DNA from: Sphaerisporangium cinnabarinum
Lineage (GTDB): Bacteria > Actinomycetota > Actinomycetes > Actinomycetales > Cellulomonadaceae
DNA length: 55,219 nucleotides
Direction: 5' to 3'
Assembly (NCBI GenBank): GCA_003052455.1
Contig: QAPD01000008.1
Span: 1-55,219 of the forward strand
A program made the position numbers and the translations under genes. This document shows, piece by piece, positions 1 through 10,377 of the stretch. The notes beneath the pieces are model-generated. The model searched no databases and had not been told where the DNA came from. It saw only the letters and a list, made by a program, of their open reading frames with translations. Numbering within the stretch: the first letter of the stretch is position 1; every line of letters starts with the position of its first letter.

Positions 1-852
1 GTCGGCACCTGGGTCGTGTCGTCGACGGGCTGGTACGCGCTCGACGGCGGCGAGGACGACTGCTGCCCGCCCTCGGGGCGGTCGCTGGGGGAGCGCGAGT
101 CGAGCGAGGTCGGCGCGCACATGGTGCTGTCCGGGACGGCGCTCGCGGACTCCCGCGAGGAAGCCCTGCGCATCCCGCGCGCGGGGCCGGACGCACGGCG
201 CCGTGCCGCACGCGCCGCACGCCGGGTGCACGACCGCGCCCAGGCGGAGGGGTCCGGCGCCGGTCCCGACGCCGGGACCGCGGCCCGGTCGGCCGCCCTC
301 GCGCTGTGGCGCGCGGCGGTCGCGCAGGCCGCCGTGCACGAGGCGTCGCGGGCCGACGGGCGCACGCCGCACGAGCGCGGGGACGCTGCGGCTCCCGCCG
401 CGACGGTCCTCGGGCGCCTGGCCGCCGGGCTCGAGTCGGTCCCCGTGCGTGATGCCGTGCTCCTGTCCCTCGTGCCCGGGACGGGCGACCTGCCGGACCG
501 GACCGTGCGGGGCGGGGACGTGGACGCCGGCACGGGCCGCGCCATCGCCGCGGTGGTGGACCCGGGTGCGGGGCTCGCGCCCGACCCGGCGCTCACCGGC
601 CCGGCCCGCGCCGTGCTGGAGGCCGTCGTGGCGCACGCCCCGCGCGGGAGCACCGCGCCCGCGCTGACGCTCCTCGCGCTCGTGGCGTGGTGGCACGGCG
701 ACGGCGGCCGAGCGCGTCGCCGGCTCGACGAGGCGCTCGCCGAGGACCCGGCCTACCGACTCGCGCTGCTGCTCGCGAGCGCGCTCGACGCGGGGGTCCC
801 GCCGGGCTGGATCCGCGCCGACGCGTGCGCCGACACGCACGAGGTCGGGTAG
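1..852 (+). CDS. DUF4192 domain-containing protein, 5'-truncated
   Basis: The frame is open from the first base of the window (V-G-T-W-V...), so the true start lies upstream and only about 283 C-terminal residues are visible. A CCPPSGR motif near the visible N-terminus, followed by an Ala/Arg-rich segment and a C-terminal half with a WWHGDGGRAR stretch, matches actinobacterial DUF4192 proteins, which often sit near sigA. The molecular function of the family is unknown. The internal GTG at base 16 is only the first start-like codon in the fragment and should not be taken as the gene start. The family call comes from motif recognition; the truncation is seen directly. Confidence 0.75.
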   Translation, partial: VGTWVVSSTGWYALDGGEDDCCPPSGRSLGERESSEVGAHMVLSGTALADSREEALRIPRAGPDARRRAARAARRVHDRAQAEGSGAGPDAGTAARSAALALWRAAVAQAAVHEASRADGRTPHERGDAAAPAATVLGRLAAGLESVPVRDAVLLSLVPGTGDLPDRTVRGGDVDAGTGRAIAAVVDPGAGLAPDPALTGPARAVLEAVVAHAPRGSTAPALTLLALVAWWHGDGGRARRRLDEALAEDPAYRLALLLASALDAGVPPGWIRADACADTHEVG

Positions 853-921
853 GTTCGACGCAACACGACCTGCGGTCGCCCCCGCGGCCGGCCGCACCCA
901 CGAGCCGTCTCCGGAGGACAC

Positions 922-1323
922 ATGAGCGTCGTCGTCGCGCACCTGAGCACGCCCGAGGGCCGCGAGGCTCTCGACAGCGCGGCCACCGAGGCCGTCCGGC
1001 GCGGCACCGAGCTCGTCGTCGTCGTGACCGAGGCCTCCACGTCGACCCCCGAGCTCGCCGCCGCGCACGAGGACGACCTGCGACGCGTGGAGGCCCGCCT
1101 CGAGGGGACGGGCACGACGCTGCGTCGTGAGCAGGGCTCGTCGGACCTCGCGGACGACCTCGTGAGCGCCGCGGAGCGGTCGTCGGCGGACCTCATCGTC
1201 ATCGGGCTGCGTCGGCGCAGCCCCGTGGGCAAGCTGATCCTCGGCTCGAACGCCCAGCGCATCCTGCTCGACGCCCCCTGCCCCGTGCTGGCCGTCAAGC
1301 CCGAGCGGCCCGCCGGCGTCTGA
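922..1323 (+). CDS. Universal stress protein (UspA family)
   Basis: A 133-residue single-domain Usp protein. The N-terminus shows a beta-strand (SVVVAHL) followed by a helix. The C-terminal half has the family pattern ADLIVIGLRRRSPVGKLILG followed by a strand with CPVLAVKP, corresponding to the ATP-binding G-x2-G-x9-G(S/T) loop in degenerate form. These cytosolic proteins act in stress responses, often by binding nucleotide or other proteins. The ATG is preceded at good spacing by GGAGGA. It stands alone between the DUF4192 gene and sigA. The specific role is not inferable from sequence. Confidence 0.85.
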   Translation: MSVVVAHLSTPEGREALDSAATEAVRRGTELVVVVTEASTSTPELAAAHEDDLRRVEARLEGTGTTLRREQGSSDLADDLVSAAERSSADLIVIGLRRRSPVGKLILGSNAQRILLDAPCPVLAVKPERPAGV

Positions 1324-1494
1324 CCCGGTCGGCGCCGCGAGGGGGAATCTTCCGAGGGCCCGGCCCGTTGTACACGTCACGAACCGGGTGACGAGACGCC
1401 GTGCGACGTGGTGCGCCGGGCCGTCGAGAGGCGGTCAGGTCCGACATCACCCCGTGTCGCGGCGTCCGGCGCACGGATCGCCGGTACAATATAG

Positions 1495-1500
1495 GTAGTC
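1495..1500 (+). promoter_or_regulatory. Candidate -10 element (TACAAT) of the sigA promoter
   Basis: TACAAT is the best -10 match in the 287-base gap between the stress-protein gene and sigA. It lies in a short A/T-richer patch and would give a leader of roughly 100 nt. No good -35 is visible at 16-18 bases, so this call rests on the hexamer alone. The rest of the gap holds a weak GTCAC/GTGAC inverted repeat (1376-1392) and nothing else I can name. Confidence 0.45.
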
Positions 1501-1610
1501 CGCCAGAGCCCGACGACTCACCGTGAGAGTCCAGAGCAGCCCGCACTTCACGGTTCACGTCCCCGCTCCGGCGGCCCTACCGCCCCCCATGATTGCCGAA
1601 AGGTCGGTTT

Positions 1611-3164
1611 GTGGCGCCCTCAACCCCGATTTCCGCACTCCCGCGAGAGTTCGAGCACCCCGCCCTGCAGGAGCTCCTGCGGCGCGGCAGCGCGAACGGT
1701 CGCGTCGACGCCGAGAGCTTCCGCACCGCGTGCGAGCAGGCTGCCGTCAACGACGCCAAGCGGCTGAAGGCGGTCTTCCGCGCGCTCGCGGGCGCCGGCG
1801 TCGAGGTCGACATCCCGACCACGACGAAGGTGGCCGCGGCGGCTTCCCCGCGCAGCACGACGACGGCGCGCACCAAGCCCGCCGCGACGAAGTCCGCGTC
1901 GGCGACCAAGCGCACGACCACGACGAAGGCCGCCCCGGCGGCCGACGCCGAGGGTGCGGAGACCCCGTCGACCGGCCCCGCGAAGCCTGCCGCGCGCAAG
2001 ACCGCGGCCAAGGCCCCCGCCAAGTCCAAGGCGACGCCCGCGCGCGCCAAGAAGAAGGACGACGACGAGGACGACGCCGAGGTCGAGATCGAGGACCTCG
2101 AGATCGACGTGGCCGAGGACGAGGAGGCCGCGGAGCCGGGCGCCAAGAAGGCTGCCGCCGCCGCGCCGAGCGACGAGCCCGAGGAGACCGGCTTCGTCGT
2201 CTCCGACGCGGACGAGGACGACGCCCCGGTCCAGCAGGTCGTGACCGCGGGTGCGACGGCCGACCCGGTGAAGGACTACCTCAAGCAGATCGGCAAGGTC
2301 GCGCTGCTGAACGCGGAGCAGGAGGTCGAGCTCGCGAAGCGGATCGAGGCCGGTCTGTTCGCGGAGGAGAAGCTCGCGGCCGAGGGCGACGACCTGGACC
2401 GCAAGCTCAAGCGTGAGCTGCAGTGGATCGCGCACGACGGCAAGCGGGCGAAGAACCACCTGCTGGAGGCGAACCTGCGTCTGGTGGTGTCGCTGGCCAA
2501 GCGGTACACGGGTCGCGGCATGCTGTTCCTGGACCTGATCCAGGAGGGCAACCTCGGTCTGATCCGTGCGGTCGAGAAGTTCGACTACACCAAGGGCTAC
2601 AAGTTCTCGACGTACGCGACGTGGTGGATCCGGCAGGCGATCACGCGAGCGATGGCGGACCAGGCGCGCACCATCCGTATCCCGGTGCACATGGTCGAGG
2701 TCATCAACAAGCTCGCGCGCGTGCAGCGCCAGATGCTGCAGGACCTGGGCCGGGAGCCCACGCCCGAGGAGCTCGCCAAGGAGCTCGACATGACCCCCGA
2801 GAAGGTCGTCGAGGTCCAGAAGTACGGCCGCGAGCCCATCTCGCTGCACACGCCGCTCGGCGAGGACGGCGACTCCGAGTTCGGTGACCTCATCGAGGAC
2901 TCCGAGGCCATCGTCCCCGCGGACGCGGTGAGCTTCACGCTCCTGCAGGAGCAGCTGCACCAGGTGCTCGACACGCTGAGCGAGCGCGAGGCGGGCGTCG
3001 TCTCGATGCGGTTCGGCCTCTCGGACGGCCAGCCCAAGACGCTCGACGAGATCGGCAAGGTCTACGGCGTGACGCGTGAGCGCATCCGCCAGATCGAGTC
3101 GAAGACCATGTCGAAGCTGCGCCACCCGAGCCGCTCGCAGGTGCTGCGGGACTACCTCGACTGA
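1611..3164 (+). CDS. sigA: Principal RNA polymerase sigma factor (SigA/RpoD, HrdB-like)
   Basis: Group 1 sigma-70 factor that directs core RNA polymerase to housekeeping promoters. The N-terminal about 200 residues are a low-complexity Ala/Lys/Thr then Asp/Glu-rich segment typical of actinobacterial SigA/HrdB. Region 1.2 ([16 protein letters not shown]) follows, then regions 2.1-2.4 ([36 protein letters not shown]), region 3, and region 4 with the -35-binding helix-turn-helix ([13 protein letters not shown]). I chose GTG 1611 (517 residues) because AAAGG lies 7 bases upstream; a longer TTG start at 1593 has no ribosome site. The product is expected to read the TANNNT promoters seen throughout this window. 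Confidence 0.97.
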   Translation: MAPSTPISALPREFEHPALQELLRRGSANGRVDAESFRTACEQAAVNDAKRLKAVFRALAGAGVEVDIPTTTKVAAAASPRSTTTARTKPAATKSASATKRTTTTKAAPAADAEGAETPSTGPAKPAARKTAAKAPAKSKATPARAKKKDDDEDDAEVEIEDLEIDVAEDEEAAEPGAKKAAAAAPSDEPEETGFVVSDADEDDAPVQQVVTAGATADPVKDYLKQIGKVALLNAEQEVELAKRIEAGLFAEEKLAAEGDDLDRKLKRELQWIAHDGKRAKNHLLEANLRLVVSLAKRYTGRGMLFLDLIQEGNLGLIRAVEKFDYTKGYKFSTYATWWIRQAITRAMADQARTIRIPVHMVEVINKLARVQRQMLQDLGREPTPEELAKELDMTPEKVVEVQKYGREPISLHTPLGEDGDSEFGDLIEDSEAIVPADAVSFTLLQEQLHQVLDTLSEREAGVVSMRFGLSDGQPKTLDEIGKVYGVTRERIRQIESKTMSKLRHPSRSQVLRDYLD

Positions 3165-3214
3165 CGCGTCGCGGCGGGCGGCCGGTGCGCACCACCGGTC
3201 GCCCGCCGTCGTCG

Positions 3215-3258
3215 CACGACGAAGGCCCCGAGGAGATCTCCTCGGGGCCTTCGTCGTG
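3215..3258 (+). terminator. Perfect 22-bp inverted-repeat terminator after sigA
   Basis: Two 22-base arms meet with no spacer and match perfectly, centred between 3236 and 3237 on GAGATCTC. The outer arms read CACGACGAAGGCCCC and its complement. It lies about 50 bases past the sigA stop and upstream of the convergent DUF7455 stop, so it can end transcription from both sides. No U-tract follows, as is common in high-GC actinobacteria. Confidence 0.85.
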
Positions 3259-3362
3259 TCTGGGTCTGTGTCTGAGGTGGTCGTCGCGGGGGACCGGGCG
3301 GTGGAGCCGGGCCTCGCGGTCGTGCGCTCCTGGCGCGGGACGGTGCTCGGTGGGCCGGCGCG

Positions 3363-3575
3363 TCAGCGCGCGCCGTGCTCCGCGAGCAGCTTGTCGGTCT
3401 CGTCCTGGATGGACGTCGCGAGGTCGGTGTAGGCATCCGCGTGCGCCCGCGCGTGGTGGCCGCAGAACAGCAGCTCGCCGCTCGGCAGGACCACACGGAC
3501 GTACGCCTGGGCCCCGCAGCGGTCGCAGCGGTCGGCCGCGGTCAGCGGTTCGGTGGTGGTCGTCGTAGCAGTCAC
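3363..3575 (-). CDS. DUF7455 small zinc-ribbon-like protein
   Basis: A 70-residue protein with a Thr-rich N-terminus, then CDRCGAQAYVRV and FCGHHARAH, that is a CxxC pair and a CxHH group that could bind one zinc ion. This is the actinobacterial DUF7455 layout; the family is small, conserved and of unknown function, and is typically found next to sigA. The start is GTG at 3575. A GGGAGG lies too far upstream (about 17 bases) to be a convincing ribosome site. It converges with sigA across the 22-bp terminator. Confidence 0.8.
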   Translation of the reverse strand: MTATTTTTEPLTAADRCDRCGAQAYVRVVLPSGELLFCGHHARAHADAYTDLATSIQDETDKLLAEHGAR

Positions 3576-3745
3576 ATGAACATCAAACCATCACCTCCCG
3601 CGGTTTCGTCCCGGGGGAGCGCCGGGTTCGCTACCCGCGAAGCGCGCTCACCCGCGCCGCCCTAGCCTCCCGTCGGCATCCCGCCGGATCGCGCGGCGTC
3701 CGCGGCACCGCGGCGGGGCAGCACCGCGGTGTGGGCGCCCTCGTC

Positions 3746-3751
3746 TAGGCT
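3746..3751 (+). promoter_or_regulatory. Leaderless-type -10 (TAGGCT) of the topoisomerase gene
   Basis: TAGGCT ends 7 bases before GTG 3759 and no Shine-Dalgarno sequence is present. This fits transcription starting at or next to the start codon. Confidence 0.6.
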
Positions 3752-3758
3752 TGCCGCC

Positions 3759-5888
<2,130 letters not shown>

Positions 5889-5890
5889 CG

Positions 5891-6535
5891 ATGTCCGGCG
5901 GGCAGGACGCGCGCCGGGCGGGCGACCCTGACGTCGTCCGCCTGCTGCGGCGCACCGTCCTGCTGGTCGCCGGCCTCAACCTCGCGTACTTCGTCGTCGA
6001 GCTCACGGTCGCGCTCGCCGCGGGGTCGGTGTCCCTGCTCGCCGACAGCGTGGACTTCCTCGAGGACACCGCGATCAACCTGCTCATCGCCGTCGCGCTG
6101 GGCTTCCCGCTCGCGCGGCGCGCGCTCCTGGGCAAGGCGATGGCCCTTCTTATCCTCGTCCCCGCGCTGTTCGCCGCCTGGGAGGTGGTGCGCCGGTTCG
6201 GGGACCCGCCCGCACCCGAGGTGCTGCCGATCGTCCTCGCCTCGCTCGGGGCGGTCGTCGTCAACGGGGCGTGCGCGTGGCTCCTCGTCCGGGTCCGCCA
6301 CCACGGCGGGTCGCTGAGCCGGGCCGCGTTCCTGTCGGCCCGCAACGACGTCCTCGTCAACGTCGCCGTCATCGCGATGGGGCTCGTGACCGCGTGGACG
6401 GGGTCCGGCTGGCCGGACCTCGTGCTGGGGTGCGGGATCATCCTCCTCGCGGGCCACTCCGCGTACGAGGTGTGGGAGGTCAGCGAGGAGGAGCGGCTGG
6501 CGGCCAAGGCCGTCGCGGGCGAGGAGATCGGGTGA
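5891..6535 (+). CDS. Cation diffusion facilitator (CDF)-like membrane transporter
   Basis: A 214-residue membrane protein with about five or six hydrophobic segments. The first pair contains NLAYFVVELTVALAAGSVSLLADSVDFLEDT, shortened here: the SxxLLADSVDFxED pattern corresponds to TM2 of CDF metal/proton antiporters with its metal-binding Asp. A second partial site is SARNDVLVNVAVI, analogous to HxxxD in TM5 but with Asn in place of His. The usual C-terminal cytoplasmic domain is missing, so this is a short CDF. The ATG lies two bases past the parE stop with no ribosome site, suggesting translational coupling. Substrate unknown. Confidence 0.75.
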   Translation: MSGGQDARRAGDPDVVRLLRRTVLLVAGLNLAYFVVELTVALAAGSVSLLADSVDFLEDTAINLLIAVALGFPLARRALLGKAMALLILVPALFAAWEVVRRFGDPPAPEVLPIVLASLGAVVVNGACAWLLVRVRHHGGSLSRAAFLSARNDVLVNVAVIAMGLVTAWTGSGWPDLVLGCGIILLAGHSAYEVWEVSEEERLAAKAVAGEEIG

Positions 6536-6587
6536 GGGGCCGTCGTCCGACAGGCGGGCGACCCGGCGCGAGCCGGGCGGCGCTCCG

Positions 6588-6593
6588 TACGCT
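6588..6593 (+). promoter_or_regulatory. Leaderless-type -10 (TACGCT) of the DUF4430 lipoprotein gene
   Basis: TACGCT ends 6 bases before GTG 6600, and no ribosome-binding site is visible between them. Confidence 0.55.
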
Positions 6594-6599
6594 GGCGAG

Positions 6600-7073
6600 G
6601 TGACCCTCCGAACGCTCCGCGCCACGTCCGCGCGCCCGCTCACCGCCCTGACCGCCGTCCTGCTCGCCGCGGGCCTGCTGGCCGGGTGCTCGTCCGCCGA
6701 CGAGCCCGCCGCCGACACCACGTCGACCTCCACGGCGACTGCGGGCGAGGAGTCGAGCGCCCCGGCCGACGACGCGACGGACGAGGCGTCCGACGACGAG
6801 TCCGGCGACGACGAGGACGCGCCCGAGCTCTCCTACGAGGGGCGCGAGGGCGCGACGGCCCTCGACCTGCTCCTCGAGGCGGACCCGTCGGCCCAGGTGA
6901 CCGGTGAGGGCGAGAACGCGTTCGTCACGGCGATCGACGGCGTCGCCGCCGACCCCGACAGCGAGTTCTGGGCCCTGTACGTCAACGACGAGATGGCTAC
7001 CGTGGGAGCAGGATCCCTCGAGACGAAGGACGGGGACGAGATCACGTGGAAGCTCGAGACGTTCACCTCGTGA
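6600..7073 (+). CDS. DUF4430 (transcobalamin-like) lipoprotein
   Basis: A 157-residue secreted lipoprotein. The signal peptide has an Arg-containing n-region and a hydrophobic core, ending in LLAGC with the lipidated Cys at 30. An Asp/Glu/Thr-rich linker spans about 35-75. The C-terminal domain (about 77-157) carries GATALDLLLEAD, WALYVNDEMATVGAGS and DEITWKLE, the DUF4430 pattern related to the transcobalamin C-terminal fold. It overlaps the next gene by 4 bases (GTGA). The family is associated with ligand capture at the cell surface; a corrinoid ligand is plausible but is only inference here. Confidence 0.8.
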   Translation: MTLRTLRATSARPLTALTAVLLAAGLLAGCSSADEPAADTTSTSTATAGEESSAPADDATDEASDDESGDDEDAPELSYEGREGATALDLLLEADPSAQVTGEGENAFVTAIDGVAADPDSEFWALYVNDEMATVGAGSLETKDGDEITWKLETFTS

Positions 7074-7657
7074 CGCGCCCGGAGAGCACGGCGCTGCGCT
7101 GGTGGCGCCCGGCGCTCGTCGTCACGCTCGCGGCGCTCGCCGTCGTCTGGCGGCTCGTGCGCGCGGACCTCGGTGCACCCCCGAACCTCGAGCTCGTCAC
7201 CGCGGCGACGTTCGCGGCGACGATCCTGCTGCGCTCGCGGTGGGCGTTCGCCGTGCCGCTCGCGGTGACGGTCGTGTCCGACGTCGTGCTCGGCAACACG
7301 GCGATCGCGCTGTTCACGTGGAGCGCGTGGCTCGTCGTCGGGCTGGGCTCGCTGCTCGCGCGGAACACCACCGGCTGGCGCCGCGTCGGCGCGGGCGCGG
7401 CGTTCGGCGTGGCGGGCTCGCTGTGGTTCTTCGCGTGGACGAACTTCGGCGTCTGGCTGCAGGGGCGTGGCGTCTGGTATCCGGCGGGAGCGGACGGGCT
7501 CGTCGCGAGCTACGTCGCGGGTCTGCCGTTCCTGCGCACCATGCTGATCGGCAACCTCGTGCTCGTGCCGCTCGTCGCGGCCGGGACGCTGCTCGTCGAC
7601 CGGCTCGAGGCGTCGCACGGGATGGTCGGCGCCCGTACCGTCCCCGCCGCGCGGTAG
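7070..7657 (+). CDS. DUF6580-like integral membrane protein (possible ECF-type substrate component)
   Basis: A 195-residue protein with about five or six transmembrane segments. It has the recognisable blocks AVPLAVTVVSDVVLGN, FFAWTNFGVWL, WYPAGADGLVASYVAGLPF and MLIGNLVLVP, as in DUF6580 membrane proteins, whose shape resembles S-components of energy-coupling-factor vitamin transporters. GTG 7070 overlaps the lipoprotein stop (GTGA), so the two are translated together. No ECF ATPase or T-component is nearby; a shared module elsewhere would be required if it is a transporter. Confidence 0.65.
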   Translation: MTRPESTALRWWRPALVVTLAALAVVWRLVRADLGAPPNLELVTAATFAATILLRSRWAFAVPLAVTVVSDVVLGNTAIALFTWSAWLVVGLGSLLARNTTGWRRVGAGAAFGVAGSLWFFAWTNFGVWLQGRGVWYPAGADGLVASYVAGLPFLRTMLIGNLVLVPLVAAGTLLVDRLEASHGMVGARTVPAAR

Positions 7658-7727
7658 CGTGGTTCGCGCCGGGCGGCGCACGGGCTGAGCCGGCGACGGG
7701 CTCGACCGGGGCAGGAGGAGGACACCC

Positions 7728-8096
7728 ATGGCGGGACACCGGATCTTCGGCATGAGCTTCGCGAGCCTCTACCCGCTCTACGTGACCAAGGTGGAGCGCA
7801 AGGGGCGCACGACGGACGAGCTCGACCAGGTCATCGGCTGGCTCACCGGCTACGACGACGCCGGCCTGGCGCAGGCGATCGCCGACGAGATCACGCTCGA
7901 GGAGTTCTTCGACCGGGCGCCCGCGTGGAACCCGAACGCCTCGCTCATCACCGGGGTGATCTGCGGCGTCCGCGTCGAGGACATCGAGGACCCGCTGATG
8001 CAGAAGGTCCGCTACCTCGACAAGCTCGTCGACGAGGTCGCGCGCGGCAAGAAGATGTCGTCGATCCTGCGCGGCGAGGCGGCCACCGCCTCCTAG
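7728..8096 (+). CDS. DUF2200 family protein
   Basis: A 122-residue soluble protein. The N-terminal block HRIFGMSFASLYPLYVTKVE and the later IGWLTGY, FFDRAPAWNPNASLITGVI and DPLMQKVRYLDKLVDE blocks are characteristic of DUF2200 (YdhR/YhbP-unrelated, function unknown). The length matches the family. A strong AGGAGGA ribosome site precedes the ATG. It is convergent with the VOC gene across only 13 bases, with no terminator seen. Confidence 0.88.
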   Translation: MAGHRIFGMSFASLYPLYVTKVERKGRTTDELDQVIGWLTGYDDAGLAQAIADEITLEEFFDRAPAWNPNASLITGVICGVRVEDIEDPLMQKVRYLDKLVDEVARGKKMSSILRGEAATAS

Positions 8097-8109
8097 CGGC
8101 GCCCGGGGC

Positions 8110-8550
8110 TCACCCGAGCTCTTCCGCGAGCCCGACGATGATGCCGCCGGGTCCCCGCAGGTAGCAGAGCCGGTACGCGTCCTCGAAGCGGCCGATCTCC
8201 CGCAGCACCGCCCCGCCGTGGCGGGCGAGGCGCTCGACCGTGTCGTCGAGGTCGTCCACGGCGAACATCACCCTATGCAGGCCCAGCACGTTCGGCGACG
8301 CCGTGCTCAGGCCGAGGTCGAGCGGCGCCGGCGCGTGGTACCGCGTGAGCTCCAGCCGCCCAGGGCCGTCGGGGACACGCATCATCGCGATCTCCGACCG
8401 CAGGCCGTCGAGCCCGACGACGCGCTCCGCCCACCGCCCCTCGATCGTCATCCGGTTCTCGAGCTCCATCCCGAGCTCGGCGAAGAACGCGACGGCCGCG
8501 TCGAGGTCGTCGACGACGACGGCCACGTTGTCGAGGCGCTGGATCGTCAT
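8110..8550 (-). CDS. VOC (glyoxalase/bleomycin-resistance-like) family protein
   Basis: A 146-residue protein with the paired beta-alpha-beta-beta-beta layout of the vicinal oxygen chelate fold. The N-terminal module begins LDNVAVVVDDLDAAVAFFAELG. The second begins GLHRVMFAVDDLDDTVERLARHGG and ends YLRGPGGIIVGLAEEL, where the last Glu is a typical metal ligand position. VOC proteins include glyoxalases, dioxygenases and drug-binding proteins; the substrate cannot be assigned. AGGAGA precedes the ATG. Confidence 0.85.
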   Translation of the reverse strand: MTIQRLDNVAVVVDDLDAAVAFFAELGMELENRMTIEGRWAERVVGLDGLRSEIAMMRVPDGPGRLELTRYHAPAPLDLGLSTASPNVLGLHRVMFAVDDLDDTVERLARHGGAVLREIGRFEDAYRLCYLRGPGGIIVGLAEELG

Positions 8551-8661
8551 GAGTGGGTCTCCTGAGTTCGGGATCGTGGGTGCGGACTCGTGGGATAGAG
8601 AGGTGCACGGCTCCGAACCGCCGGCGCCGACGGCTCTCGTGCCTGGTGGCGCTCTCGTGGA

Positions 8662-9309
8662 TCAGGCGTTCTGCCCGACGCCGCGTCCCGGTTCGCTCAT
8701 GTCGCCCGTCCCGGGCGTGCCGTCCGCGAGGCCGTAGCGCAGCAGGACCGTGCCCGTCGGGCTCGGTGCGGGAGGCTCGAGGAGGGTGAGGGTGGTGGGG
8801 ACGGCGCCGCCGTCGAACACGGTCTTGCCCGTGCCGAGCACGATGGGGTGCACCCACAGGTCGAGGCGGTCGAACAGCCTCTCGTGCAGCAGCGTCTGCA
8901 CCAGGTCGAGGCTGCCCACGACCTTGACGTGCTCGTGCCGGTCGCGCACCTCGCGCACCGCGGCGGGCAGGTCCGGGCCGAGAAGCGTCGACCCGGCCCA
9001 TGACAGGTCCGGCGTGCCGCGCGACGCGACGTACTTGGGGATGCGGTTGAACAGGGCCGCGAAGTCGTCGTCCTGCCCGCCCTCCTGGAACGGCCAGTAC
9101 GACGCGAAGATGTCGTACGTGCGGCGCCCGAGCAGCAGCGCGTCCGTGCCCTCGTACGCCGCGGCGATCTGCGCGCCCGCGACGTCGTCGAGCAGCGGCG
9201 CCTGCCACCCGCCGAACGCGAACCCGCCCTCCGGGTCCTCCTCCGGCCCGCCGGGCGCCTGCCCGACGAGGTCGAGGGTCGTGAACAGCTCGATCTCGAT
9301 GGCTCCCAT
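8662..9309 (-). CDS. Dihydrofolate reductase family protein (RibD C-terminal-like)
   Basis: A 215-residue NADPH-binding reductase-fold protein. It begins with IEIELFTTLDLVGQAPG and carries the hallmark LLLGRRTYDIFASYWP, then VKVVGSLDLVQTLLHERLFDRLDLWVHPIVLGTG, shortened here: the core pieces are SLDLVQTL and LWVHPIVLGTGKTVF. This is the RibD_C domain widespread in actinobacteria, and most members lack a known substrate. GGGAG precedes the ATG. It lies on the same strand as the VOC gene, 111 bases upstream of it. Confidence 0.85.
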   Translation of the reverse strand: MGAIEIELFTTLDLVGQAPGGPEEDPEGGFAFGGWQAPLLDDVAGAQIAAAYEGTDALLLGRRTYDIFASYWPFQEGGQDDDFAALFNRIPKYVASRGTPDLSWAGSTLLGPDLPAAVREVRDRHEHVKVVGSLDLVQTLLHERLFDRLDLWVHPIVLGTGKTVFDGGAVPTTLTLLEPPAPSPTGTVLLRYGLADGTPGTGDMSEPGRGVGQNA

Positions 9310-9395
9310 GGCTCGGCTCCCGTGGTGTGGTGGTCTCGGTCACGGGTAAGACGTCGTCCGGTCGCCGAACTCATCGACGCGGCGGTCGAGGCGGG

Positions 9396-9632
9396 TCAGG
9401 ATGCGGGCGGACCCGCGTCGTCGGGCTCGTCCGGGACCCACCGGAGGACGTCGCCGGGCTGGCACCCGAGGACGCGGCAGACGGCGTCGAGCGTCGAGAA
9501 GCGCACGGCCTTGGCGCGCCCGTTCTTCAGGACGGCGACGTTCGCCGGAGTGATGCCGACCGCGGCGGCGAAGTCGCCGACGGACAGCTGCCTCCGCTCC
9601 AGGAGGACGTCGAGGTCGATGACGATCGGCAC
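9396..9632 (-). CDS. XRE/Cro-type HTH regulator (YozG-like)
   Basis: A 78-residue DNA-binding protein consisting almost entirely of a Cro/C1 helix-turn-helix, with DFAAAVGITPANVAVLKNG as the recognition core and RVLGCQPGDVLRWVPD at the end. This is the small HTH type that pairs with DUF2975 membrane proteins across many genera. The GTG start directly follows the DUF2975 stop codon with no spacer, so the two are co-translated. It probably binds the palindrome at 10108-10128 in front of the operon. Confidence 0.85.
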   Translation of the reverse strand: MPIVIDLDVLLERRQLSVGDFAAAVGITPANVAVLKNGRAKAVRFSTLDAVCRVLGCQPGDVLRWVPDEPDDAGPPAS

Positions 9633-10109
9633 CTAGATCACCGCGGCCAGCTCGCGGCGGTCGGTGGTCGCGGCGCGGAGGAGCTCGCGCAGGACCACGA
9701 CGAGCAGGGCCAGCGCGCCCCCGCCCACGAGCGAACCCAGGAGGCCGAGCAGCACGAGCGGGCCGCCGACCTGCGCGCCGAAGGTCAGGTGACCGAAGGC
9801 TGTCGCGGCGAGGGTCGCGACCGTGGCCACGCACCCGATCACCACGGTGACCGAACGCAGCGCGCGCGGGTCGAACACCTCGTCACGGGCGGCGAGGCCG
9901 AGGAGGCGCCACACCGCCACGAGCGCGACCTCGACCGCGAGCAGCGCCAGCACGGCCAGGACGGAGTACGGGACCACGAGGCCGCGGACCTCCGGGTACT
10001 GCGTGCCGACCTCGGCCGCGAGGAGCGGGGCGAGGAACATCGACAGAGCGGTGCCGAGGGCCACGAGGACGAGGAGCGTTCGAGTGCACGCGACGAGAGG
10101 ACGTTTCAT
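9633..10109 (-). CDS. DUF2975 four-helix membrane protein
   Basis: A 158-residue protein with four predicted membrane helices (about 10-30, 45-70, 88-110 and 118-142) and a short cytoplasmic FDPRALRSV loop, the standard DUF2975 arrangement. First gene of a two-gene operon with the XRE regulator. Its ATG lies inside the left edge of a 9-bp-arm palindrome, so regulator binding could block both transcription and initiation. The biochemical role of the family is unknown; a membrane-signal input to the regulator is an inference from the conserved pairing. Confidence 0.8.
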   Translation of the reverse strand: MKRPLVACTRTLLVLVALGTALSMFLAPLLAAEVGTQYPEVRGLVVPYSVLAVLALLAVEVALVAVWRLLGLAARDEVFDPRALRSVTVVIGCVATVATLAATAFGHLTFGAQVGGPLVLLGLLGSLVGGGALALLVVVLRELLRAATTDRRELAAVI

Positions 10110-10128
10110 CTATCGATTGTCGATAGAT
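10108..10128. promoter_or_regulatory. Palindromic operator over the DUF2975 start codon
   Basis: Arms ATCTATCGA and TCGATAGAT (9 bp, perfect) flank a 3-base TTG spacer. It is the most A/T-rich stretch nearby and overlaps the DUF2975 start codon. It is the obvious binding site for the downstream XRE protein. Confidence 0.7.
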
Positions 10129-10377
10129 GGCGTGCTGGTGTCAACGAACGAGGCACGACCGTGGCGCGGAGGGAATCGCGTGGCCCGACCGTCCTCGTCA
10201 GCGCGGCACCCGCCGACGCCCCCGGCTCCGCCGTTCTCTCGTCCGTGAGACGGACGATCAGCCGAGTCACAGCGTGTCGTCCGAGGCACCCGCGGGTCCT
10301 GGCCTGTGGATAACCGGTGCCCTCGTCGTCGCGGCGTCTACCGTCCGGTCGAGGAGCCCACGACCAGGAGGATCATC

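Noticed and set aside
10239-10257. TCGTCCG-TGAGA-CGGACGA stem-loop upstream of the frameshifted gene
   Set aside because: A short stem with no positional logic relative to either divergent gene.
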